From Sphingopyxis sp. H050 (GTDB lineage: Bacteria > Pseudomonadota > Alphaproteobacteria > Sphingomonadales > Sphingomonadaceae): 64,000 bases of DNA. The stretch's first letter is position 1. Every line of letters begins with the position of its first letter. Below the pieces are notes generated by a model. That model did not search any database. It was not told where the DNA came from and was given only the letters and a program-made list of their open reading frames with translations. The stretch covers positions 62,001 through 126,000 of the forward strand of contig NZ_LNRZ01000005.1 of the NCBI RefSeq assembly GCF_001468265.1, given 5' to 3'. This document shows, in pieces, positions 37,456 to 47,476 of this stretch. The position numbers were made by a program, and so were the translations under genes.

Positions 37456-37469
37456 CTACTAGCAGGTAG
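37456..37469. promoter_or_regulatory. Putative TetR operator at the regulator's own promoter
   Basis: CTACT-AGCA-GGTAG, an imperfect 5-4-5 inverted repeat ~100 bp before the TetR start. It matches sites at 38286 and 48724 in spacing and core (TACT-N4-RGTA), consistent with autoregulation. Confidence 0.55.
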
Positions 37470-37570
37470 ATATGTTTTGCGGCATAGTTGTGCCGACGGG
37501 TCGTCATCGACAGAATGACGCCGCGGAGGGAGAGTTTAGTGTCACTATCCGGCTGCCTTGGGTCGATGCT

Positions 37571-38215
37571 ATGACAGTGGCCGTGTCCAGCGATTCCCTG
37601 ATCAGTCCGCGCGCCCCTGGCGCTTCGCTCAAGTCCGAGTTCGTTGCCTTCAAGGTCAACCGTATCGTCGAGGCGGCGAGCCACCTTTTTTACGAGCGCG
37701 GCTATAGCAGCTGTACCCTCGACAATGTCGCGAGCGAGCTCAGCGTCACCAAGCCCTTCCTCTATTCCTATTTCCGGAACAAGGAGGCGATTCTCGCCGC
37801 GATCTGCGAAGTCGGGATCAGCGAGGCGCTGGCGGTGCTGGAAGACGTGCTGGCGCACGATCATGGCAGCCACCGCGCGCGGCTTGCCGAGGTGGTGCGC
37901 AAGGTCGGGCGGATCGTGATCGACAGGCAGGAATATGTCGTCGTCTATCAGCGCGAAATGAAGCATCTGAGCGCCGACGACTATAAACGCATCCTGCGCC
38001 TCCGCCATAGTTTCGACCATCAGATCGGCGAGATGATCCGCGAAGGCGTCGCCAGCGGCGAGTTTCGCGAGGACATCGATCCCTTCATCGCTGTGTGGAT
38101 CGGCGGCCTCATCAGCTGGATTCCGACCTGGTATTCGGCCAGCGGCCAGCGGTCGGCAGAGGAAGTGATCGAATATCTCGTCCAGGCCGCGCTGCGGCTT
38201 GCCGGCGCCGAATAG
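37571..38215 (+). CDS. TetR/AcrR-family transcriptional regulator
   Basis: The protein has 214 aa. The N-terminal HTH (residues ~25-75) reads ASHLFYERGYSSCTLDNVAS, then VTKPFLYSYFRNKEAIL; the rest is a helical ligand domain (FIAVWIGGLISWIPTWY). Family members repress until a small ligand binds. The start at 37571 is chosen; frames open upstream to 37472 with unconserved sequence. It is the likely regulator of the catabolic genes around it because the same inverted repeat occurs at three promoters. Confidence 0.85.
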   Translation: MTVAVSSDSLISPRAPGASLKSEFVAFKVNRIVEAASHLFYERGYSSCTLDNVASELSVTKPFLYSYFRNKEAILAAICEVGISEALAVLEDVLAHDHGSHRARLAEVVRKVGRIVIDRQEYVVVYQREMKHLSADDYKRILRLRHSFDHQIGEMIREGVASGEFREDIDPFIAVWIGGLISWIPTWYSASGQRSAEEVIEYLVQAALRLAGAE

Positions 38216-38252
38216 CAGGAAAGATTCGCAAAACACCGGGAGCGTAGGGGCT

Positions 38253-38272
38253 GAGGCCACCCGAATGGCCTC
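38253..38272 (+). terminator. Hairpin after the TetR gene
   Basis: Perfect 7-bp arms (gaggcca / tggcctc) with a 6-nt loop, followed by ATAAGG. It lies between the TetR gene and the operator at 38286 and could end the TetR transcript, though the U-tract is poor. Confidence 0.4.
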
Positions 38273-38285
38273 ATAAGGAATCAAG

Positions 38286-38299
38286 TTACTGACGGGTAG
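38286..38299. promoter_or_regulatory. Putative TetR operator upstream of the TonB receptor
   Basis: TTACT-GACG-GGTAG, 36 bp before the receptor start, overlapping the likely promoter, as expected for repression. Confidence 0.55.
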
Positions 38300-38334
38300 A
38301 AAATTATAAGCCCGGTATAAAAGGGAGAGAGACC

Positions 38335-40617
38335 ATGACTTTGAAGTTCAAGCATTTGCTGTCCGCGACCGCCATGGCTTCGCTCGCTGTGGCGTCGCCG
38401 GTTTACGCGCAAGCTGCGGACGCGGACGAAGCGGCAGGGGGCGCCGACGACAACACCATCATCGTGACGGCGACGAAGTCCGGCAAATCGCTCGAAGATA
38501 CCGGCGCGGCGATTTCCGTGCTGGGCGCGGACGATGTCGGGGCGGGCGGCATCGAGGACGCCGGCGATCTTGCCGCCGCGGTGCCGAACGTGTCCGTCGG
38601 CGACCAGTTCGGCGTCAATCGCACCTTCATCCGCGGTATTGGCCTCACCAGCATCGACCTTGGCGCCGACGGCGCGGTCGCCTTTCTTCAGAACGGCGCG
38701 ATCATTAGCCGCCCGGCAGCGCAGCTCAGCGGTTTTTATGACGTGCAGCAGATCGAAGTGCTGCGCGGGCCTCAGGGTACGACCTATGGCCGCGGCGCGA
38801 CCGGCGGCGTCATCAATATCGTGACGGCGCGCCCGACTGCGGAGTTCGAGGGCTTTGGCCGCGCAACCTATGGCAATTATGATGCGCGCACGCTCGAAGC
38901 GGCGCTCGGCGGGCCGATCGCCGGCGAAAGCCTGATGTTCCGCGTCGCGGGCAAATATGAAAAGCGCGACGGCTACGGCACCAATTTGTTCACCGGCAAC
39001 CCGGTCGACGACCGCGATGCCTATGCCATTCGCGGGTCGCTGCAGGCGAATATCTCGCCCGACCTCGAACTGCTGGTCGTTGCCGATCACTTCAAGGAAG
39101 ACGATAACAATTACGCCTTCCACTATTTCGGGCCGACCGTGGTGCCCGAGGCCGGGCTGGCATCGTCACTGCTCGGCGGCAAGACGATCTACGATTATTA
39201 TGCAGCGCGCGGCGAAAAGCCCGATCTGCGCAACATCTATTCCGACGAGGATGCGATAAACAAGCGCAACGGGTCGAGCGTCCAGGGTATCGTGACCTGG
39301 GACTCGGGCGATTTTTCGCTGGTCTCGACGACCGCCTATCGCAAGTTCAAGCGCTTCAACCGCGACGACCTCGACGTCAGCGACATCAACGCCTTCGGCC
39401 AGAACAACTATACCGAGGACAGCAAGTCGTTCAGCCAGGAAGTCAACTTCACCTATAAGGTCGGCAGCCTGTCGCTGCTTGGCGGCGCGACCTATTTCGA
39501 CGAAAAGCTGTTCGGCGAAGTCCGCGTGCCGACGGTGAACCTCGCAGCCTTCTTTAACCTGCTGCTCGGCACCAACCTGCCCGCCAACCTGTTCGATAAT
39601 GGCAATTACCTGCAACGCGGCACGGTGAAGACGAAGGCCGCGGGCGCCTATCTCGAGGCGGCCTATGAAATCCTGCCCGACCTCACGATCACGGCGGGCG
39701 CGCGGTACAATTGGGAAAAGCGCAGCGGCGTCGGGCGCTTTACCTTCGAGGCGCAGGGGCTCGACATTCCGACCGACAAGAGCGGCAGCTGGGACGCGAT
39801 CACGCCCAAATTCGCGATCGAGTATCGCACGCCGGGCGGCACCCTTTTCTATGGCAAGGTGACGCGCGGCTTCAAATCGGGCGTCGTCAACATCGGCAGC
39901 GTCAACTCGGTCATCGATCCCGAATATGTGTGGAGCTATGAGGCCGGTTTCCGCGGCGAAACCGCCGACCGCAAATTCGGCCTGGCGGGCGCGGTCTTCT
40001 ATTACGACTATACCAATCTGCAGGTCGGCTTCGTCAATGCGAACAGCATCGTCGAGACGATCAACGCCGCGTCGGCGCGCAACTATGGCGTCGAGCTGGA
40101 GGCGACGTTCCGGCCGGGCGACAACACAACGATCCGCGTCTACGGCACCTACCTCAACGCCAAATACAAGGATTTCTGCAACGGCTATTATGCCGCGGGC
40201 AATCCGAGCCGGCCGCAATATCCGGCGTGCGCGACCGACCCGGCGCTGGTCGATCTGTCGGGCAACCGCCTTTCGAACGCGCCCAAATATACCGTCGCGG
40301 CGTTTGTCGATCAGCGCTTCGATCTCGGCGGATCGGGATTCCTCGACCTGTCGGCCGACGTCAATCTGCAGGACGAAGTCTTCTTTACCGAGTTCAACAA
40401 CAATGACGCGCGGCAGGAGGCTTTTGCGCTGGTCAACGCCAGTATCACCTATCGCTCGCCCGACGAACGCTGGTCGGTGGCGCTGTGGGGCAAGAATCTC
40501 ACCGACAAATATGCGCTCGCGAACACGATTATCGCCGCGCCGCTGTACAGCTTCGTGTCGGTCGGATCGCTGCGGCCGCCGCGGACCTATGGCGTCACCC
40601 TCGGCATCGATTTCTGA
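38335..40617 (+). CDS. TonB-dependent outer-membrane receptor
   Basis: The protein has 760 aa: signal peptide (1-26, VASPVYAQA), TonB box (TIIVTATK), plug domain (~50-165, with VEVLRGPQGTTYGRGATGG-like LRGPQGTTYGRGATGGVIN), and a 22-strand barrel ending in the family F (TLGIDF). It should import a hydrophobic or large substrate with TonB energy. Lacking an iron operon, and placed before hydrolase and P450 genes, it probably takes up the pathway's organic substrate rather than a siderophore. Confidence 0.9.
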   Translation: MTLKFKHLLSATAMASLAVASPVYAQAADADEAAGGADDNTIIVTATKSGKSLEDTGAAISVLGADDVGAGGIEDAGDLAAAVPNVSVGDQFGVNRTFIRGIGLTSIDLGADGAVAFLQNGAIISRPAAQLSGFYDVQQIEVLRGPQGTTYGRGATGGVINIVTARPTAEFEGFGRATYGNYDARTLEAALGGPIAGESLMFRVAGKYEKRDGYGTNLFTGNPVDDRDAYAIRGSLQANISPDLELLVVADHFKEDDNNYAFHYFGPTVVPEAGLASSLLGGKTIYDYYAARGEKPDLRNIYSDEDAINKRNGSSVQGIVTWDSGDFSLVSTTAYRKFKRFNRDDLDVSDINAFGQNNYTEDSKSFSQEVNFTYKVGSLSLLGGATYFDEKLFGEVRVPTVNLAAFFNLLLGTNLPANLFDNGNYLQRGTVKTKAAGAYLEAAYEILPDLTITAGARYNWEKRSGVGRFTFEAQGLDIPTDKSGSWDAITPKFAIEYRTPGGTLFYGKVTRGFKSGVVNIGSVNSVIDPEYVWSYEAGFRGETADRKFGLAGAVFYYDYTNLQVGFVNANSIVETINAASARNYGVELEATFRPGDNTTIRVYGTYLNAKYKDFCNGYYAAGNPSRPQYPACATDPALVDLSGNRLSNAPKYTVAAFVDQRFDLGGSGFLDLSADVNLQDEVFFTEFNNNDARQEAFALVNASITYRSPDERWSVALWGKNLTDKYALANTIIAAPLYSFVSVGSLRPPRTYGVTLGIDF

Positions 40618-40632
40618 GCGGGGGGTCGCGAC

Positions 40633-41520
40633 ATGGACGCAGCCTTCGCTATCGGCAGCCACCGGGTCTATCGGCTAGAAGAGTGGCAGGGCGGCTTCAG
40701 CCCGCCCGCCGCCCTTTTTGCCGAATTTGAGGCGGCTGCGTTCGAGCGCGAGGCGGCAGGTTTCGAGCCCGCGTTTTTCCGCGACGGCCTGATCTATGGC
40801 TATCTCCAAAGCTGGCTGATCGACACGGCAACCGAGCGGATCATCGTCGATACCGGGGCGGGCAACGACAAGGATCGCCCCGGCATCCCGATCTTCGGCC
40901 AGCTGAACACGCCGTTTCTGGAAGGGCTGAAGGCGGCAGGTTTCGAACCAGGCGACATCGACAAGATATTCTGCACCCATCTGCATATCGACCATGTCGG
41001 GTGGAACACCGAATGGCGCGAGGGGGCATGGCAGCCGACCTTTCCCAATGCGCGCTATTATTTCCCGCGCGCCGACGAGGAGGCTTGGAACCCGGCGAAG
41101 ACGCGCTATGCGACGCTCGCCGGCGCCGGGGTCAACGCCAATGTGTTCGAGGACAGCGTGCAGCCGGTCCTCGACGCGGGCCTTGCCGAACTGATCGACG
41201 ACGGCGCCACCATTGCGCCGGGTATGCGCGCCTGGACCTTTCCGGGCCACACGCCGGGGCATATGGTGCTGGAGGTCGAGAGCGAAGGCGATGTGGCGCT
41301 GTTCACCGGCGACATCTTGCATCACCCCATGCAGGTGATCCGCCCCGACTGGAACAGCGTTTACTGCGAGGACCGCGAAGCCGCCGCGGCAACGCGGCGG
41401 CGCATCCTCGAACGGGCCGCTGCCAAGGGCGCGCGCATCGTGCCGGCGCATTTCGGGGCGCCGCATTCGGTGTTCGTCGAACGCGGCGACGATGGAGCAT
41501 TCGTGCCGCGCTTCAGCTAG
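40633..41520 (+). CDS. Metallo-beta-lactamase-fold hydrolase
   Basis: The protein has 295 aa. Metal ligands H116-x-H118-x-D120-H121 (CTHLHIDHVGW), the later GHTPGH, ALFTGDI and a C-terminal AHFGAPH are all intact, giving a dinuclear zinc site. The overall pattern resembles lactonase-like members (AHL-lactonase group). Next to a Baeyer-Villiger monooxygenase it could open the lactone or ester that enzyme makes; this is inference. It starts 15 bp after the TonB gene and is 19 bp before the P450. Confidence 0.85.
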   Translation: MDAAFAIGSHRVYRLEEWQGGFSPPAALFAEFEAAAFEREAAGFEPAFFRDGLIYGYLQSWLIDTATERIIVDTGAGNDKDRPGIPIFGQLNTPFLEGLKAAGFEPGDIDKIFCTHLHIDHVGWNTEWREGAWQPTFPNARYYFPRADEEAWNPAKTRYATLAGAGVNANVFEDSVQPVLDAGLAELIDDGATIAPGMRAWTFPGHTPGHMVLEVESEGDVALFTGDILHHPMQVIRPDWNSVYCEDREAAAATRRRILERAAAKGARIVPAHFGAPHSVFVERGDDGAFVPRFS

Positions 41521-41539
41521 CTTCAGGGAGACGACCCCC

Positions 41540-42772
41540 GTGACCGACGTCCTCGTACCTTCTTTTTCTCCCGACGACGCTGCGCTGAAAGCCGATCCTT
41601 ACATCGCCTTTGCGCGCCTGCGCGAACATGACCCGATCCACCGCTCCGATCTCGGCTATTGGGTCGTCAGCCGTCACGAGGATGTGCGGTCGGTGCTGAT
41701 GAACCGCGAAGATTTCGGGCAGGGCGATTTCGTCGAGAATATCCGGCTGTTCTACGGTCCCGAGTTCGATGTGCTGGGGCAGCGCGGCTATAAATGGTTG
41801 TCCGAGGTGTTCCTGATGCAGGACCCGCCGCATCACACGCGGGTGCGCGGACTGGTGACGAGCGCGCTGACGGCGAAGCGGGTTCGGGCGATGGAGCCGC
41901 GCATCCGGGAGATCACGGATCGGCTGATCGACGGCTTCTTGGCGGATGGTCGTGGCGATCTGATCGCGCGTTTCGCCTACGAACTTCCGGTGCGGGTCAT
42001 GTGCGACATGCTGGGCATCGATCCCGAAGACGAGCGCCTGACCGCCGTCATCAACGCCATCGCGCAAAGTTTCATCGTCTTCGAAGCGCGCGCGCTGACC
42101 CCGGAAGAAATGGCGACCGCGAACAGCCAGATTGCGGTGTTGCAGCAGTTTTTCGAAACGCTGTTCGATGAGCGGAAGGCGGCACCGCGAGACGATCTCG
42201 CGACTGCGCTTGTCCAGGCGGGTGGGGCGGAAGATGCGCTGTCGCACGACGAACTGGTGACGGTGGCGATCGGCCTGTTCGGCGCCGGGTTCGAGACGAC
42301 GGCGCATATGATCGGCAACGGGGTGCTGAGCTTCAGCCGCCATCCCGATCAATGGCGGCGGCTGGTGGGCGATCCGCAGGGGTTCGCCGCTGGCACGGTC
42401 GACGAGGTGCTGCGGTACGAAAGCTCGCTCGTCGCCACCTATCGCACCGCGCTGCGACCGACCGAGGTTCGCGGGCAGCCAGTGGCGAAGGGCGAGAAGG
42501 TCCTGACACTGATCGGCGCAGGAAACCGCGATCCGCGGGTGTTCGACAATCCCGACCGCTTCGACATCGGACGCGAGAATGCGGCCCGGCACCTGAGCTT
42601 CGGCGGCGGGATTCATTTCTGTGTGGGCGCGGAGCTGGCCCGGCTCGAAGGGCGGATCGCATTCGAGCGGCTGGCAACGCGGCTGCCGGGGCTCCACGTC
42701 GATACCGAGGCGCCGGCGTGGCGCGAGGGGTTCCTGTTCCGCGGCATGAGCGCGCTTCCGGCGCGCTGGTGA
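41540..42772 (+). CDS. Cytochrome P450
   Basis: The protein has 410 aa, a soluble bacterial class I P450. I-helix AGFETT (249-254), ExxR (E289-R292), and heme loop FGGGIHFCVG with C361 are all present. It inserts one oxygen into a substrate with electrons from a ferredoxin system that is not encoded here. The start is a GTG at 41540, with GGGAG 9 nt upstream; frames open further upstream overlap the hydrolase. It is the last gene of the TonB-hydrolase-P450 operon. Confidence 0.92.
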   Translation: MTDVLVPSFSPDDAALKADPYIAFARLREHDPIHRSDLGYWVVSRHEDVRSVLMNREDFGQGDFVENIRLFYGPEFDVLGQRGYKWLSEVFLMQDPPHHTRVRGLVTSALTAKRVRAMEPRIREITDRLIDGFLADGRGDLIARFAYELPVRVMCDMLGIDPEDERLTAVINAIAQSFIVFEARALTPEEMATANSQIAVLQQFFETLFDERKAAPRDDLATALVQAGGAEDALSHDELVTVAIGLFGAGFETTAHMIGNGVLSFSRHPDQWRRLVGDPQGFAAGTVDEVLRYESSLVATYRTALRPTEVRGQPVAKGEKVLTLIGAGNRDPRVFDNPDRFDIGRENAARHLSFGGGIHFCVGAELARLEGRIAFERLATRLPGLHVDTEAPAWREGFLFRGMSALPARW

Positions 42773-42776
42773 TGCG

Positions 42777-43751
42777 TCAGGGCGTGACGACGACCTTGCC
42801 GATGCGCGTTGCCGACGCCAGGCTTTCGAACGCCGCTGGTGCATCGGCGAGCGCGAATGTCCGGTCGATCACCGCGCTGATCCGCTTGCGCTCGGCAAGG
42901 CCGAAGATGATCTCCAATATCGTCTGCACCCGCGCCGGATCGCTTTCGCCAAGATAGCGGGCATCGACACCCGCCAGTTCGCCCGACTTCAGCAGCGGCA
43001 GGTTGGCGGGAAGCTTCGGGATGCCGTCGCCCGATGCAAATCCGACCACCAGGTGCCGTCCGCGCTTGGCGAGCGAGCGGAAACAGGCCTCGAACAGCGG
43101 GCCGCCGACGGGATCGAACACACGGTCTACCCCGGCAGGATGGCGGTCCTTCAACCGCGCGCGCCAGTCGGGATCGCGATAGTCGAGCACCAGATCCGCC
43201 CCGAGCGCGGCGACATGGCGCATCTTGGCCTCGCCCGAGGCGAGACCGACGACGATGCCGCCGCTGGCGTGCGCCAGCTGGACCGCCGCCGACCCGACGC
43301 CCCCCGATGCGCCGGTAACGAGCAGCGACTGCCCGGGCCGATAGCCGCCGCGATCGAACAGACCATAATAGGCGGTGAGGAAATCGAGGATCAGCGCGGA
43401 CGCGCTGGCGGCTTCGAGGGCGCCCGGCACCGCGACGCTGCTTGCCGCGCTGACGATCGCCCGTTCGGCAAGGCCGCCGCCGAATTGCCAACTCGCGACA
43501 CGCTGGCCCGGCGCAAAGCCCGTCACGCCGTCGCCGACCGCTTCGACGCGCCCGACGATCTCGCCACCGGGGACGAAGGGCAAGGGCGGCCGCACCTGAT
43601 AGAGCCCGCGCATCACCAACGCATCGACGAACCCCAGCGCTGTCGCCTCGACGCGCAGCAGAATTTCGCCCGCTTGCGGCGCGCCGACCGGCCGGTCCTC
43701 GACCGCGAAATCCTCGACCGCGCCGAGGCGATGGCCCCGAAACGCCTTCAT
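42777..43751 (-). CDS. MDR-family NAD(P)H:quinone oxidoreductase-like protein
   Basis: The protein has 324 aa: GroES-like N-terminus (ATALGFVDALVMRGLYQ, PFVPGGEIVG) and Rossmann fold with GASGGVGSAAVQLA. No zinc ligands are seen, so it groups with the zinc-free quinone oxidoreductase/enoyl reductases. It could reduce an unsaturated ketone or acyl-CoA intermediate. It is the last gene of the minus-strand catabolic operon, 18 bp after the BVMO gene. Confidence 0.86.
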   Translation of the reverse strand: MKAFRGHRLGAVEDFAVEDRPVGAPQAGEILLRVEATALGFVDALVMRGLYQVRPPLPFVPGGEIVGRVEAVGDGVTGFAPGQRVASWQFGGGLAERAIVSAASSVAVPGALEAASASALILDFLTAYYGLFDRGGYRPGQSLLVTGASGGVGSAAVQLAHASGGIVVGLASGEAKMRHVAALGADLVLDYRDPDWRARLKDRHPAGVDRVFDPVGGPLFEACFRSLAKRGRHLVVGFASGDGIPKLPANLPLLKSGELAGVDARYLGESDPARVQTILEIIFGLAERKRISAVIDRTFALADAPAAFESLASATRIGKVVVTP

Positions 43752-43769
43752 CGGCCGCGACCCCGCCGC

Positions 43770-45728
43770 CTATCCGGCTTTGGCGAGGGCAGGGCGGTCG
43801 CCATCCTTGGTGCCAAATTCCAGATCGTCGGCGTTGGGCGATCGCGTCATCCGCCAGAAGGCGTCGTTGCGCCACGGCGTGATCGCGATGACGCGGCCCT
43901 TGGCGTTGCGATACCAGTTTTCGGTGCCGGGGTGGGTCCACACCAGCTTGTCATGGGCCTCGTCGATCCGGCGACGATAGTCCTGATACACGGCGTCCTT
44001 CACCTCTACCGTATCGGCGCCCCGCGCGGCGCTGGCCAGCACGACTTCGCCGGCAAAATGCATCTGGTTCTCGATATTGCGGATCATGCTGCCGCCATGG
44101 CCCGACCCGACATTGGGGCCGAGCAGAATGAACAGGTTGGGAAATCCCGGAACCAGCGTGCCGAGATAGGCGGCCGCGTCGTCGTCGCCCCACAGATCCC
44201 GCAAGACGGCGCCGCCGCGTCCGACCACCTCATAGGAACCGAGCACGCGCGTCGTCTGGAACCCGGTCGCCAGAATGATGACGTCCGCCTCGACCTCGAT
44301 CCCCGATGACGAGATCAGCCGGTTGCCCTCGACACGCGCCAGATGTTCGGGGATCAGCCGGACATTCGGCTTGCGCAGGGTCCGATACCAGCCATTGTCG
44401 AGCAGCATGCGCTTCGCGAAGGGCGGATAGTCTGGCAGCACGTCGTCGATCAGTTCGGGGCGGTCCGCCAGCTGTTCCTCGACATAGCGGGTGAAATGGC
44501 GGCGATGGCCGTCGTTGATCGCGTTCACCGCGCGCTCGGGATGTGGCCACTCGGGGTCGCGGTGCAAGGTGCCGTGCACGCGGTCGTTGAAGGTCCACGA
44601 GAGGCGCTGTTCCAGCCACGCGCGATAGAGCGGCACGGCCTGCATCAGATATCGTACGCCGTCCGGAACCGCCTTGCGGAATTGCGGGAAGGGCGCCGCC
44701 CATTGTTTCGACCGCGCGAAGAGGGTGAGCGCGCTCGCCTCGTCGGCAACCGCCGGGGCGACCTGCATTCCCGACGCGCCATTGCCCACCACCGCGATGC
44801 GTTTGCCCGCCAGGTCGGCGTTCTCGGGCCAGCGGCTGGTGTGGATGACCTCGCCGGCGAAGGTGTCGAGGCCCTCGATTTGCGGATATTTCGGGATGTT
44901 GAGGATGCCGACGGCGCTGAACAGATAGTCGGCGCGGTGCGTTGTCGTCGTGCCGTCGGGTTTCGCCACTGCCACTTCCCATTGACCGGCGTCGTCGATC
45001 CAGCGCGCCGATTCCACCCTGGAATTGAACTGCGCGCGGGCGGGCAAGCCATATTCGCGCGCGGTGTCGAGCAGATAGGCTTCGATCTCGTCGCGCAGCG
45101 GGAAATATTGCGACCAGTCGTTCGGGCGGCACGAGAAGGTATAGGTCAGCGACGGGGTATCGACCCCGCATCCCGGATAGCGATTTTCGAACCAGGTGCC
45201 GCCGAAATCCTCGTTCTTTTCGAACAATACATAATCGATGCCCAGCCGCTGCAGCTCCATTCCGGCGCAAATGCCCGAAATGCCGCCGCCTACCACGATC
45301 GCCGATTTCGTCTTGAGCGAGGGGGGTGCCTCGCGCGGTGCGGGTGCATACATCATCCCGGCCGCGACAATATCGCCATATTCCGTCGGCACATGCTCGG
45401 CCATGGCGACGCTCAGCATGGTCGCAAGATGGGCATTGTCGGGGCGGGGCAGCGCCAGCGGCTTGCTTTTCAGCCAGGCTTCGATCGCCTGGTGTGCTTG
45501 GTCGCGTACTTCGCGCTGGATATCCTCGGGCAGCTGGCCGCTGTCATTGTCGTCGAGGCCGGGGGCGCGGCGCGGGCGATAGGGCTCTTCCAGCCATTTG
45601 GCGTCGCCCGTCATCTGGTGAAGCAGCATGAGCAGCGACGGGATATTGCCCTGTTCGACCCCCGCCGCCAGAAGCGGCCAGTCGATCTGGTCCGCTGCGA
45701 TCGGCCGGTCGGCTATCGGATCAGTCAT
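43770..45728 (-). CDS. Baeyer-Villiger monooxygenase (HAPMO-like flavoprotein)
   Basis: The protein has 652 aa. FAD motif GGGISG (147-152), NADPH motif VVGNGASG (~313), and between them the Baeyer-Villiger fingerprint FxGxxxHxxxW(P/D) as F290-AGEVI-H296-TSR-W300-P301. The ~130-residue N-terminal extension and PGCGVDTP suggest the 4-hydroxyacetophenone monooxygenase group. It converts a ketone to an ester or lactone using NADPH and O2. It is the third gene of the minus-strand operon starting at 48655. Confidence 0.92.
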   Translation of the reverse strand: MTDPIADRPIAADQIDWPLLAAGVEQGNIPSLLMLLHQMTGDAKWLEEPYRPRRAPGLDDNDSGQLPEDIQREVRDQAHQAIEAWLKSKPLALPRPDNAHLATMLSVAMAEHVPTEYGDIVAAGMMYAPAPREAPPSLKTKSAIVVGGGISGICAGMELQRLGIDYVLFEKNEDFGGTWFENRYPGCGVDTPSLTYTFSCRPNDWSQYFPLRDEIEAYLLDTAREYGLPARAQFNSRVESARWIDDAGQWEVAVAKPDGTTTTHRADYLFSAVGILNIPKYPQIEGLDTFAGEVIHTSRWPENADLAGKRIAVVGNGASGMQVAPAVADEASALTLFARSKQWAAPFPQFRKAVPDGVRYLMQAVPLYRAWLEQRLSWTFNDRVHGTLHRDPEWPHPERAVNAINDGHRRHFTRYVEEQLADRPELIDDVLPDYPPFAKRMLLDNGWYRTLRKPNVRLIPEHLARVEGNRLISSSGIEVEADVIILATGFQTTRVLGSYEVVGRGGAVLRDLWGDDDAAAYLGTLVPGFPNLFILLGPNVGSGHGGSMIRNIENQMHFAGEVVLASAARGADTVEVKDAVYQDYRRRIDEAHDKLVWTHPGTENWYRNAKGRVIAITPWRNDAFWRMTRSPNADDLEFGTKDGDRPALAKAG

Positions 45729-45800
45729 GTCTTCAATATCCTGGAACGAGCGATGAAAGGGGAGCGCATGGGGCTTTTCCGGGCGGAGGGTTTTCGCACA

Positions 45801-47474
45801 TCATGGCGCAAAGCTCTCGCGGCGGACCCTCAGCCCCGCGGCTTCGCGGTCCCAGGTATCGCCGGTGATGCCTTCGCGGCGCAGATCGGTCTTGAGCACT
45901 TTGGCCGACGGCGTCTTCGGCAACTCGTCGAGCACGCGGAAATAGCGCGGGACCATGAAATAGGGCATGGTCTCGATCAGATATTCCGCCAGCGCGCGGC
46001 AGTCGACCGACCGCCCCGGGACGGGCGCGACGACGACCATGACCTCGTCCTCCGAATATTCGCTCGGCACCGCGATCGCGGCTGCTTCGCGCACGTCGGG
46101 GTGGCGGCAGACCTCGGCCTCGACCTCGAACGACGAGATATTCTCGCCGCGGCGGCGGATCGCATCCTTCACCCGGTCGACGAAATAATAATAGCCTTCC
46201 GCGTCGCGGCGAAAGGCGTCGCCGGTGTGGAACCAGCCGTTGCGCCACGCGGCGGCGGTCGCCTCGGGGTTGGCGTTATAGCCGCTGTTCATCGCCCAGG
46301 GGCGGTCGGTGCGGACAAGCATCTCGCCGATTTCGCCGACCGCGACCTCGCAATCATTGCCGTCGACCAGCCTGACTTCCACGCCCGGACGGACCCGGCC
46401 GCAGGTGCCGATCTTGGCGGGATTGGCCTCGGAGACGATCGGCGACGAAATCTCGGTCATGTTGAAGATCGTATAGATGTCGATGCCGAAGCGCTCGGTA
46501 AAGGCGGGCGCGTCGCCCGTCAGCGGCACCATGAACGCCTTTTTGACGCCATGGTCGCGGTCTTGCGCGGAGGGCGGCGCCTTCAGCAGGAAGGTGGCCA
46601 TGACGCCCAGCAGAAACACGACCGTCGCGCCGGTGCGTTTCGCCACCGCCCAGAATTCGTCGGTCGAGAAATTGTCGATCAGGGCAACCGAAGCGCCGCG
46701 GGCGAGCATGACGAAGGGCGGCCCCATGCCGCCGATATGAAAGATCGGCGCAACGCACATATAGCGATCGTCCTCGCCGACCATCGGCCAGCTCTCCGGC
46801 CCGGCGTTGGAGAACATGTGGAGATAGGACGACAGCACGCCCTTCGACGGGCCGGTGGTCCCCGATGTATAGATGATCGACTGGATGTCCCACGGATCGA
46901 TAGGCCGGTCGAGCGGCAGGTCGTCGGAGGGGTCGCCGGTCACCTCGTCGAAGCGCACCGACGGAAGCGGCGCCTCCGGTATCGCATTTGCCGTCGTGAC
47001 GACGAGGCGCTCGACCCCGGCCAGATCGACCTCGGCGAGGCGCGGGATCAGGTCGGGATGGACGAGCAATGTCCGCGCCGACGAATTGGCGAGAACATGC
47101 TCCAGCAGGCCGCCCCGGTACGCGGTGTTGAACGGCACGAAGACCGCGCCGAGATAGTTGATCGCATAGAAGGCGACCAGCGCGTCGGGCCCGTTCGGCA
47201 GCCACACCGCCACATGTTCGCCCTGCCGGACGCCGAGCTTGCGGAGACCCGCGGCCTTGGCGCGGACGCGCGCCCGGATTTCGGCGAAGCTCCATTCGGA
47301 GCCGTCGGCAAAGACGATATGCGCCTTGTCGGGCCGCTCGGCCGCCCAGCGGTCGAGCAGGTATCGCAGCACGCACTCGTCGCGATTGGGAATGCGCGGA
47401 TCCTGAAAATCTCGCGCGCGATTCGCGTCCTGTTCGGGCGCGCCTGGTCGGTCGGTTGCCGTGGTCGCTTGCAT
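45801..47474 (-). CDS. AMP-forming acyl-CoA synthetase
   Basis: The protein has 557 aa with the adenylate-forming motifs IIYTSGTTGPSKGV, YTIFNMTEISSP, GWFHTGD and DRVKDAIRRRGENIS, and the C-terminal lysine in KTPSAKVLK. It activates a carboxylic acid to its CoA ester via acyl-AMP; CaiC-like members act on carnitine-type or branched acids. The start at 47474 (MQATTATDR) is 2 bp after the alcohol dehydrogenase stop. A longer upstream frame overlaps that gene. Confidence 0.92.
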   Translation of the reverse strand: MQATTATDRPGAPEQDANRARDFQDPRIPNRDECVLRYLLDRWAAERPDKAHIVFADGSEWSFAEIRARVRAKAAGLRKLGVRQGEHVAVWLPNGPDALVAFYAINYLGAVFVPFNTAYRGGLLEHVLANSSARTLLVHPDLIPRLAEVDLAGVERLVVTTANAIPEAPLPSVRFDEVTGDPSDDLPLDRPIDPWDIQSIIYTSGTTGPSKGVLSSYLHMFSNAGPESWPMVGEDDRYMCVAPIFHIGGMGPPFVMLARGASVALIDNFSTDEFWAVAKRTGATVVFLLGVMATFLLKAPPSAQDRDHGVKKAFMVPLTGDAPAFTERFGIDIYTIFNMTEISSPIVSEANPAKIGTCGRVRPGVEVRLVDGNDCEVAVGEIGEMLVRTDRPWAMNSGYNANPEATAAAWRNGWFHTGDAFRRDAEGYYYFVDRVKDAIRRRGENISSFEVEAEVCRHPDVREAAAIAVPSEYSEDEVMVVVAPVPGRSVDCRALAEYLIETMPYFMVPRYFRVLDELPKTPSAKVLKTDLRREGITGDTWDREAAGLRVRRESFAP

Positions 47475-47476
47475 CG

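Noticed and set aside
37312..37570. Second copy of the tRNA-Arg 3' end (attR) at the right side of the stress region
   Set aside because: No match to the T-arm/acceptor sequence was seen; only the putative TetR operator stands out.
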